Of a stretch of DNA of 64,000 bases, positions 1 through 6,960 are shown in pieces; position 1 is the first letter of the stretch; every line of letters begins with the position of its first letter. Under the pieces are notes generated by a model, which worked only from the letters and a program-made list of their open reading frames with translations, was not told where the DNA came from and did not search any database. The position numbers and the translations under genes are program-made. The stretch lies in assembly GCA_041496705.1 (NCBI GenBank), contig JBGQFD010000003.1, positions 1 through 64,000 of the forward strand, written 5' to 3'. Source of the DNA: VBDM01 sp041496705 (GTDB lineage: Bacteria > Pseudomonadota > Gammaproteobacteria > Burkholderiales > SG8-39).

Positions 1-143
1 CGACCCCGGCCGAGTTGCGCAAGGCAATGGAAGAAGCCATCCGCTCGCGCAAGCCCACGCTCATCAATGCCGTCATCGATGAAACCGCCGGCACCGAAAG
101 TGGCCGCATCACGAGCCTGAATCCGAGCGCGAAAAAGAAATAA
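1..143 (+). CDS. oxc: Oxalyl-CoA decarboxylase, C-terminal end only
   Basis: The window opens inside this gene; the last 46 codons are present and the TAA is at 141-143. The tail contains LINAVIDETAGTESGRI, which I recognise as the C-terminus of oxalyl-CoA decarboxylase, a ThDP enzyme that converts oxalyl-CoA to formyl-CoA and CO2. The formyl-CoA transferase gene follows 61 bp later, the usual partner that makes oxalyl-CoA from oxalate. The family assignment rests on a short tail plus this context; no catalytic residue is visible. Confidence 0.75.
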   Translation, partial: TPAELRKAMEEAIRSRKPTLINAVIDETAGTESGRITSLNPSAKKK

Positions 144-204
144 ATCAGGCCGTTGAGCAAGGGCAGGTAGCCTTTCATCTGCAGCAGAATTTTTGGAGAT
201 CAGA

Positions 205-1476
205 ATGGAAGCTCTCAAGGGAGTTCGAATCCTGGACATGACCCATGTCCAGGCCGGTCCGACGTGCTCCCAGCTCCTCGCCTGGATGGGAGCGGACGTC
301 ATCAAGTTCGAGAACCCGCAGGGCGACGCGACCCGCGGGCAGTTGCGCGACGTGCCCAACGCCGACTCGCTCTACTTCACGATGCTCAACTGCAACAAGC
401 GCTCGATCACCGTGAATATGAAGTCGGCCGAGGGCAAGCAGGTGTTCGTCGACCTGCTGAAGAAGTGCGACATCATCATGGAGAACTTCGGGCCCGGCGT
501 GCTCGACCGGCTGGGCTTTACGTGGGAAAAGATCCACCAGCTCAATCCGCGCACCGTGATGGGCTCGATCAAGGGCTTCGGCTCGAGCGGACCTTACGCT
601 GACTTCAAGGCCTACGAGAACGTGGCGCAGGCGATGGGCGGCTCGATGAGCACCACCGGCGTACCGGACGGGGCGCCGTTCGTCACCGGGGCGCAGATCG
701 GCGACTCGGGCACGGGGCTGCATCTTGCGATCGGCCTGCTCGCCGCGTTGCACCAGCGCGACCGGACAGGCGAAGGTCAGTATGTCGAGGTGGCGATGAT
801 GGACGGGGTCATGAACCTTTGCCGGGTGAAGTTCCGCGACCATCAGCGCCTCACCCGGGGCGACATGCCGGAGTATTCCGTGCCGACCTACAAGGGCATG
901 GGCGATGTGCCGCGCGCCGGCAACGACTCCGGCGGCGGCCAACTCGGCAACGCCATCCACTGCAAGCCGCACGGCGCGAACGACTGGCTCTACATCGTGG
1001 TGCAGGAAGCGGTGTGGAATGCACTCGCCAAGCGCATTGGACCCGACGTGCACATTCCCGAACTCGCCACCGATGCGCGCTTCTCCACGATCGGCGAGCG
1101 ACGCAAGAACCAGCAACTGATGTGGACGCTCATCAACAAGTTCGCCGAGAAGTACACGAAGCGCGAGCTCATGGCGATCCTCAATCCGCTCGACGTGCCC
1201 TGCGGGCCGATCATGAGCACCGAGGACCTCGCCACCGACGAGCACGTGCGCGGTCGCGACATGTGGGTCGAGCTCGACCATCCGCAGCGCGGCAAGTGGT
1301 ACAACGTCGGCATGCCGATCAAGCTTTCGGCGTCGCCCGCGGTCATCAAGCGCAGCCCGACGCTCGGAGAGCACACCGACGAGATCCTCAGGGAAGTGCT
1401 TGGCTACGACGGGGGAAAGATCGCGAGCCTGAAGCAAGCGGGTGCGTTCTCGGTGCCCCCGAAAAAGGCGGCGTGA
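205..1476 (+). CDS. frc: Formyl-CoA:oxalate CoA-transferase
   Basis: Class III CoA-transferase that moves CoA from formyl-CoA to oxalate, feeding oxalyl-CoA to Oxc. The protein has 423 residues, close to the 428 of the Oxalobacter enzyme. The N-terminus carries GVRILDMTHVQAGPTCSQ and the catalytic Asp lies in GAQIGDSGTG (Asp167, matching Asp169 of Oxalobacter Frc). I chose ATG 205 because GGAG at 195-198 is correctly spaced; a TTG at 193 in the same frame overlaps that site and is less likely. The next gene begins 2 bp after the stop, so the three genes read as one oxalate operon. Confidence 0.93.
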   Translation: MEALKGVRILDMTHVQAGPTCSQLLAWMGADVIKFENPQGDATRGQLRDVPNADSLYFTMLNCNKRSITVNMKSAEGKQVFVDLLKKCDIIMENFGPGVLDRLGFTWEKIHQLNPRTVMGSIKGFGSSGPYADFKAYENVAQAMGGSMSTTGVPDGAPFVTGAQIGDSGTGLHLAIGLLAALHQRDRTGEGQYVEVAMMDGVMNLCRVKFRDHQRLTRGDMPEYSVPTYKGMGDVPRAGNDSGGGQLGNAIHCKPHGANDWLYIVVQEAVWNALAKRIGPDVHIPELATDARFSTIGERRKNQQLMWTLINKFAEKYTKRELMAILNPLDVPCGPIMSTEDLATDEHVRGRDMWVELDHPQRGKWYNVGMPIKLSASPAVIKRSPTLGEHTDEILREVLGYDGGKIASLKQAGAFSVPPKKAA

Positions 1477-1478
1477 CC

Positions 1479-2411
1479 ATGAAAATAGCGATTGTCGGCC
1501 AGCAAGACTTTGGCAAGGCGGTCCTTGAGGCCTTTCTCGCGCGCGGCGACCAAGTCGCCGGCGTCTTTTGCGCGCCGGAAAAGGAGGGCGCGAAGGCCGA
1601 CGTCCTCAAGGTTGCCGCCACGGAGAAGGACGTCAGGGTTTTCCAGTTTTCTTCCCTGCGTAACAAGGAAGCCCAGGACGCGATGCGTTCGCTTGGCGTC
1701 GACCTGAGCGTCATGGCCTTTGTGCTGCAGTTCGCGCCGCAGGAATTCGTGAACATCCCGAAGAAAGGCACGATTCAGTACCACCCGTCGCTGTTGCCCA
1801 AGTACCGGGGCCCGAGCTCGATCAACTGGCCGATCATCCGCGGGGACACCAGGACGGGACTCTCGATCTTCCGGCCGAACGACGGGCTCGACGAGGGCCC
1901 GGTGATCCTGCAGAAGGAAACCCCGATCAGCGCAGAGGACACACTCGGGAGCGTCTATTTCGAGCGGCTCTTCCCCATGGGCGTCAAGGCGATGCTCGAA
2001 GCGGCCGACCTGGTGGTGGCCGGCAAGCACCGCGAGACCGTTCAGGACGAAACCCAGGCGAGCTACGAAGGCTGGTGTCGGGTAGCCGAGGCCCGGATCA
2101 ATTGGGCGAGCCACGTCGACTTCATCTACAACCTGATACGCGGCTGCAACCCTGCACCGGGTGCGTGGACGACGTTGGGCGGAAAGAAATTGCAGATTTT
2201 CGACAGCCGCAAGCGCCTGTTTCGCACCTTCGGTGCCGTCAAAGGCAAGGTTGGCGAGATTTCGGAAATCACCGGCACTAGCCTGTTTGTCACTGCCCAG
2301 GGTGGCCGCATAGAGATTCTCAAGGCGAAGCACGAAGACGGCAAGAAAGTTTCCGCCGCTGAACTGGTCGCCCAGCACGGCTTGACTCCCGGCACGCTGC
2401 TCGGCGGCTGA
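1479..2411 (+). CDS. Formyltransferase-fold protein resembling 10-formyl-THF hydrolase
   Basis: A 310-residue protein with the N-terminal formyl-transferase fold (about 1-200) and a C-terminal Fmt-like domain (about 205-300). It resembles the hydrolase domain of 10-formyltetrahydrofolate dehydrogenase (ALDH1L1 type) more than Met-tRNA formyltransferase: it has QYHPSLLPKYRG and NDGLDEGPVI, keeping the His and Asp of the active site, but Gln stands where Fmt has the catalytic Asn of NVH. Start ATG 1479, with GTG 1473 in frame upstream overlapping the frc stop. In an oxalate operon it may connect formyl units from formyl-CoA/formate with the folate pool; that role is inference. Confidence 0.8.
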   Translation: MKIAIVGQQDFGKAVLEAFLARGDQVAGVFCAPEKEGAKADVLKVAATEKDVRVFQFSSLRNKEAQDAMRSLGVDLSVMAFVLQFAPQEFVNIPKKGTIQYHPSLLPKYRGPSSINWPIIRGDTRTGLSIFRPNDGLDEGPVILQKETPISAEDTLGSVYFERLFPMGVKAMLEAADLVVAGKHRETVQDETQASYEGWCRVAEARINWASHVDFIYNLIRGCNPAPGAWTTLGGKKLQIFDSRKRLFRTFGAVKGKVGEISEITGTSLFVTAQGGRIEILKAKHEDGKKVSAAELVAQHGLTPGTLLGG

Positions 2412-2750
2412 GCGGGCGGGCCGCTGCCCGGCGGCGGCGGCGCCGATTTCTCGTCCCAATCCGACATCGGCCCGCTAGGCCGCGTGTCGCGCCATCGCTT
2501 GGAAGATTTGACTGTCTCGACCGTTACTGCAAAAATGCGGCCTAGGCTTCTGTTTATTAAGTAACTTAGGAATCTCTTGGTTTTCGAGAGCTTGACGCGG
2601 CCTGTGCTCGACTCTGCCCGGAATTGCCACCGGTGCGCGTTGCGTGCGACGGTCTGTGAAGCTCAAGGACTGTAGAGGGTAGCGTAAAATGCAGGGGCGA
2701 ATCGGGGCGGGAACCCCCATAAATAACAATAAAAACAAACGGGAGAAGTA
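2412..2750. other. Intergenic region upstream of the signalling cluster
   Basis: 339 bp with no convincing gene. It separates the oxalate operon from the kinase gene and should hold the promoter of the signalling cluster. Weak candidates are TTGACT at 2508-2513 and an AT-rich TAAAAT at 2685-2690; neither has a good partner element. An imperfect dyad TAAGT-A-ACTTA lies near 2559-2569. A clear ribosome binding site, GGGAGAAG, lies at 2741-2748 before ATG 2751. No intrinsic terminator with a T-tract was seen after the oxalate operon. Confidence 0.5.
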
Positions 2751-5318
2751 ATGCGCAAAGCGGACTTCTGGAAGAAGGACTGGTTTTTCAGTCTGGCCGT
2801 GACGCTTATCCTCCTGTTCATGGGCGGGACACAGCTGATCCAGGGGTTGGAGCGTTCCGCCTACGACTGGGCCCTGGGCGCGACTTCGCGCACGCCTTCG
2901 GACAAGATTGCCGTGATCGCGATCGACGAAGTCAGCATCGCCAATATCGGGCGTTTCCCGTGGCCGCGCGACAAGCTGGCAACAATGATCGATCTGCTGG
3001 CGGGTGCCAAGGCGAAAGTCATCGGCAGCACGATACTGCTGAGTGAGCCTCAGCTTGACCCGGGTCTGGCTTACGTCAACAGGCTGCTGGAGACTTACGG
3101 CAAGCTGGTTCCTCCCTCGGTGGACCTGAGCGCTGCGCCGAAGAATCTGGCGCCGGAACTGGTGCAGATCGGCGCCCTGTTGCACGAGGCCGAGACCAAG
3201 CTCAACACCGATCGCATACTTGGGGAAAGCTTTGCGCGGGCGGGTAACGTAGTCCAGTCGATGGTTTTCGAAGTGCGTGAACCCCAGGGCAAACCCGACA
3301 AGCCTCTGCCCGACTACGTGCTGAAGAACAACCTCGCAGTGGCAAGCAAGGGGAACGAAGAGTTGCCGCCCCAGACCGCCGCGGTGCAGATTCCCATCGA
3401 AGTCATAGGCAAGGCGGCCTCGGGACTCGGTCACCTGAATCAGTTGCGTGATGTGGACGGGACCGTAAGAACCGAACCGCTGGTGCTCGCGTACTTCGAC
3501 CAGATGTACGCCTCGCTTTCCATGATGCTGGTCGCGAAATACCTCAACCTCGCCCCGACCGATATCAAGGTCACCCTGGAGCAGGGTGTCGCGCTGCAGA
3601 AACTGCGGATCAAGACCGATCCGTCGCTGCAGATGCAGATGTACTTTTACAAGGATCGGGACGGCAAACCCGCGTTCCAGGTCGACTCGTTCTACGACGT
3701 CATCAGCGGGAAGCTGCCGGTCGACAAGTATCGGGACAAGATCGTCCTGATCGGCGCCACCGCAGCGGGCCTTGGCGAAACTCCCGCCACGCCGATATCT
3801 TCCGCAATGCCGCCGGTCCTGACGCTTGCGCACGCGGTGTCGTCGATTCTGCAGGAGCATTTTTTCGTCGTGCCGACCTGGGGATGGATGGTCGAGATGC
3901 TCGTGTTTCTCCTGATTGCCGCCTACCTGGTCACGTTGCTGCCGCGGCTTTCGGCGGGCATGGGCGCGGGGGTCACCGCGGCGATTGCCGCACTGCTCAT
4001 CGGGGCCCATTTCGTGCTCATGACAGGCCAGGGCCTGTGGCTGCATTTCATGCACGCGCTCGCCCTGTTGGTAGTCGGACACGTGTTGCTGATCACCAAG
4101 CGCTTTGTCATGACCGAAAGGGGCAAGGAAGTTTCCGACGCAGAGTCGGCCGGGAATGCGCGGATGCTCGGCCTCGCTTTCCAGGGACAGGGGCAGCTCG
4201 ACATGGCGTTCGACTATCTCCGCAAGGTGCCGCTCGACGACGGCGTGATGGACATTCTTTACAATCTCGCACTGGATTTCGAGCGCAAGCGGCAATTCAA
4301 CAAAGCCGAGTCGGTGTTCGGCTACATGGCCGGGTACAACCCGAATTTTCGGGACCTCGAAGCTCGCTTGTCTCGCGCCAAGCACATGTCGGAGACCGTC
4401 ATTCTAGGAGGCGGGCAAAGCCATCCCGGCGGCAGCCTCGCCCTTGGCGGAGGCACCGAAAAGCCCATGCTCGGCCGCTACCAGGTGGAAAAGGAACTCG
4501 GCAAGGGTGCGATGGGTGTCGTATACCAGGGAAGGGATCCGAAGATCCAGCGCGTGGTTGCCATCAAGACCATGGCGCTTTCCCAGGAATTCGAGGCCGA
4601 CGAGCTTGCCGAGGTCAAGGAACGGTTCTTCCGGGAAGCCGAAACGGCGGGCCGCTTGAGCCACCCGAACATCGTGACCATATTCGACGCCGGCGAGGAG
4701 CATGATTTGTGCTACATCGCCATGGAACTTCTCAAGGGCAAGGATCTGGTTCCATTCACTAAGCCGGGGCAGACCCTGCCGATCGACAAGGTCGTATCGA
4801 TCGTCGCCCGCGTTGCCGACGCACTCGGCTACGCGCACCGGCAGAACGTCGTGCACCGCGACATCAAGCCGGGCAATCTGATGTACGAGCTCGAAAACGA
4901 CGTCCTGAAAGTAACGGATTTCGGTATCGCCCGAATCACCGATTCCTCCAAGACCAAGACCGGAATGGTGCTGGGTACGCCGTCGTACATGTCGCCTGAG
5001 CAGCTGTCGGGCAAGAAGATCGACGGACGCAGCGACTTGTTCTCGCTGGCCGTGAGTCTGTATCAGCTCGCCTGCGGGAAGCTCCCGTTCGAGGGCGACT
5101 CCATGGCGCAACTGATGTACAAGATCGCCAATGAGAACGCGCCGGACATCTTGCAGTACAACCCCTTGCTGTCTCCCGCCCTTGTGGCATTTCTCGACAA
5201 GGCGATGTCCAAGGAAGCGGATCAGCGCTACCAGACCGGCGAGGAATTCGCCGCCGCACTGCGGGCCTCTGTCGGTGGCATGGCTACCGCCGGAACGGGT
5301 GTGGACTTCAGCCTCTGA
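2751..5318 (+). CDS. CHASE2-domain transmembrane Ser/Thr protein kinase
   Basis: 855 residues. Order: TM helix 12-30; extracytoplasmic CHASE2 sensor about 35-370 (WPRDK motif at 71-75, repeated in the cyclase of this cluster); three TM helices about 380-450; a helical TPR-like linker 465-540; C-terminal Hanks-type kinase about 576-838. Kinase signatures are complete: glycine loop GKGAMG 584-589, Lys606 in VAIK, HRDIKPGN with Asp704, DFG 723-725 and GTPSYMSPE 742-750, so it should be active. Having the kinase at the C-terminus behind CHASE2 is the reverse of the usual Pkn layout. First gene of an eight-gene + strand run; the PP2C gene follows after 14 bp. Ligand and substrates are unknown. Confidence 0.93.
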   Translation: MRKADFWKKDWFFSLAVTLILLFMGGTQLIQGLERSAYDWALGATSRTPSDKIAVIAIDEVSIANIGRFPWPRDKLATMIDLLAGAKAKVIGSTILLSEPQLDPGLAYVNRLLETYGKLVPPSVDLSAAPKNLAPELVQIGALLHEAETKLNTDRILGESFARAGNVVQSMVFEVREPQGKPDKPLPDYVLKNNLAVASKGNEELPPQTAAVQIPIEVIGKAASGLGHLNQLRDVDGTVRTEPLVLAYFDQMYASLSMMLVAKYLNLAPTDIKVTLEQGVALQKLRIKTDPSLQMQMYFYKDRDGKPAFQVDSFYDVISGKLPVDKYRDKIVLIGATAAGLGETPATPISSAMPPVLTLAHAVSSILQEHFFVVPTWGWMVEMLVFLLIAAYLVTLLPRLSAGMGAGVTAAIAALLIGAHFVLMTGQGLWLHFMHALALLVVGHVLLITKRFVMTERGKEVSDAESAGNARMLGLAFQGQGQLDMAFDYLRKVPLDDGVMDILYNLALDFERKRQFNKAESVFGYMAGYNPNFRDLEARLSRAKHMSETVILGGGQSHPGGSLALGGGTEKPMLGRYQVEKELGKGAMGVVYQGRDPKIQRVVAIKTMALSQEFEADELAEVKERFFREAETAGRLSHPNIVTIFDAGEEHDLCYIAMELLKGKDLVPFTKPGQTLPIDKVVSIVARVADALGYAHRQNVVHRDIKPGNLMYELENDVLKVTDFGIARITDSSKTKTGMVLGTPSYMSPEQLSGKKIDGRSDLFSLAVSLYQLACGKLPFEGDSMAQLMYKIANENAPDILQYNPLLSPALVAFLDKAMSKEADQRYQTGEEFAAALRASVGGMATAGTGVDFSL

Positions 5319-5332
5319 GACCTATTGCCGTC

Positions 5333-6157
5333 ATGGACCTCTCGGGGGTATTTGAGATTGCGAGTTGCACCGATTCCGGCATGGTGAGGTCGCACAACGA
5401 GGACTCGATTGCTTCGGACGAAGGAAAAGGACTAGTGGTCCTTGCCGACGGGATGGGAGGCTACAACGCGGGCGAGGTGGCGAGTGGCATGGCCACGACG
5501 GTGCTCGTGACCGAGATTCAGCAGTTGCTCGAGCAGCAAGAACCTTTCCAGCTCGATGAGCAAACCGGTCAGCCGCTCGCCCAAAGACTGCTGCGAGAAC
5601 AGATCGCCAAGGCGAATACGTCGATCTATCAAGCTGCGCAGAGCCAGCCGCAATACGCAGGGATGGGGACGACCCTGGTGGTTGCGCTGTTCTACGACAA
5701 CAGAATGACGGTTGCCCACATCGGAGATTCGCGCCTGTACCGGTTGCGCGGCGACGAGTTTCGGCAGATCACCAAGGACCACTCGCTACTGCAGGAGCAG
5801 ATCGACAGCGGGATGATCACGCCGCAGCAGGCCAAGCTTTCGCAGAACAAGAATCTGGTGACGCGGGCGCTGGGCATCGACCCCGCCGTGGAGGCGGAAA
5901 TCCACGAGTACGAGACGCTCCCCGACGACATTTATCTGCTCTGTTCGGACGGCCTTTGTGATATGGTGAGCGACGAGGATATAGGGATGGCCTTGCAGAC
6001 CCTCGGTGCCAATCTCAGGTTGTGCGCGCAGCAACTGGTTCAGATGGCCAACGACAACGGCGGCCGAGACAATGTTTCTGTAATCCTGGTTCGGGTGCGC
6101 AAGGGCTACTCTGCGCAGCGCGGGCCGCTTTCCAGGTTCTTGGGTTGGTTTAAATAG
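5333..6157 (+). CDS. PP2C-family Ser/Thr protein phosphatase
   Basis: 274-residue PPM/PP2C phosphatase, expected to reverse the action of the adjacent kinase. Metal-binding motifs are visible: SHNED near residue 20, LADGMGGYNAGE near 36-47, HIGDSRLYR near 130, CSDGLCDMVSDED near 204, and GGRDNVSVI near the C-terminus. It has no transmembrane segment and is cytoplasmic. Only 14 bp separates it from the kinase stop, and no strong Shine-Dalgarno is seen, so translation is probably coupled. The FHA gene follows after 20 bp. Similar kinase/PP2C/FHA trios occur with type VI secretion, but no such genes are present here. Confidence 0.95.
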   Translation: MDLSGVFEIASCTDSGMVRSHNEDSIASDEGKGLVVLADGMGGYNAGEVASGMATTVLVTEIQQLLEQQEPFQLDEQTGQPLAQRLLREQIAKANTSIYQAAQSQPQYAGMGTTLVVALFYDNRMTVAHIGDSRLYRLRGDEFRQITKDHSLLQEQIDSGMITPQQAKLSQNKNLVTRALGIDPAVEAEIHEYETLPDDIYLLCSDGLCDMVSDEDIGMALQTLGANLRLCAQQLVQMANDNGGRDNVSVILVRVRKGYSAQRGPLSRFLGWFK

Positions 6158-6177
6158 TTAGAGCAGAAGGAACTGCT

Positions 6178-6921
6178 ATGGCGAAGCTGATACTCAGCAT
6201 GGACGGCCTGGTCCTCAAGGAAATTACCCTGACCAAGGAACGTACCACCATCGGCCGCAAGCCACACAACGATATTCAGATCGACAACCTCGCCGTCAGC
6301 GGAGAGCATGCCGTGATTGTCACGATCCTGCAGGACTCGTTTCTCGAGGATCTGGGCAGTACCAACGGAACCGTGGTTAACGGCCAGCCCGTGAAGAAGC
6401 ATTTTCTGCAGAGCAACGATGTCATCGAGCTCGGCAAGTACAAGCTCAAGTACGTAAACGAGGCTCCCGCGGGGCAAGCCAAGGCGGCAGATTTCGAAAA
6501 AACCATGGTGCTTCGCCCTGGTGCGGTCAAGCCCGTAGCGTCGCCTGCTCCTGCGGCTTCCCCGGTCGCCCACGAGGCGGCTCCTGCGAAGAATTTCGGG
6601 GACACGCTCGTCAATCAGGGCGGCGCGACGCCGAAACTGGGGACAGCCGGACAGCTGAACGCGGCGGCACTGCAACTTTTGTCCGGAGCCAATGCAGGCA
6701 AAGAACTCGAGCTCACCAAGCCGCTCACCACGCTCGGAAAACCCGGGGTTCAGGTCGCTGTGATTACCCGACGGCCGCAGGGCTATTTCATCACCCACGT
6801 CGAGGGCGCGAGCTTTCCGGTGGTAAATGGCAAGCCGCTCGATGCCCAAGCCCATTCCCTGAACGACCATGACGTCATCGAGCTGGCCGGGGTCAAGATG
6901 GAGTTTTTCCTCAAGACCTGA
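6178..6921 (+). CDS. Tandem FHA-domain protein, second domain degenerate
   Basis: 247 residues, cytoplasmic. FHA 1 (about 1-95) keeps the phosphothreonine-binding residues: TIGRKPHND, VSGEHA and LGSTNGT. An Ala/Pro-rich linker (about 100-155) contains EKTMVLRPG, a Thr in a plausible kinase/FHA target context. FHA 2 (about 158-245) keeps the fold pattern (VVNGKPLD, NDHDVIEL) but has GK instead of GR and no SxxH, so it probably no longer binds phosphopeptide. AGAAGGA precedes ATG 6178. Expected role: reads Thr phosphorylation set by the upstream kinase and phosphatase and passes it to partners. Partners are unknown. Confidence 0.9.
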   Translation: MAKLILSMDGLVLKEITLTKERTTIGRKPHNDIQIDNLAVSGEHAVIVTILQDSFLEDLGSTNGTVVNGQPVKKHFLQSNDVIELGKYKLKYVNEAPAGQAKAADFEKTMVLRPGAVKPVASPAPAASPVAHEAAPAKNFGDTLVNQGGATPKLGTAGQLNAAALQLLSGANAGKELELTKPLTTLGKPGVQVAVITRRPQGYFITHVEGASFPVVNGKPLDAQAHSLNDHDVIELAGVKMEFFLKT

Positions 6922-6960
6922 AATTTCTCGGTCTGCCGAGATCTGGCCCAGGGAGGGAGC

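Noticed and set aside
175..1437. Minus-strand open frame of 420 codons opposite frc
   Set aside because: It mirrors the frc coding frame, shows no motif and has Arg/His/Val-rich shadow composition.
2475..4385. Long minus-strand open frame of 636 codons opposite the kinase gene
   Set aside because: It is antisense to a gene with complete kinase and CHASE2 motifs, and its composition (Arg/His/Gln-rich, no domains) is that of a GC-rich shadow frame.
2751..6921. Kinase/PP2C/FHA trio as part of a type VI secretion locus (PpkA/PppA/Fha)
   Set aside because: No Tss, Hcp, VgrG or ClpV gene is present, and the kinase has a CHASE2 sensor rather than the PpkA layout.
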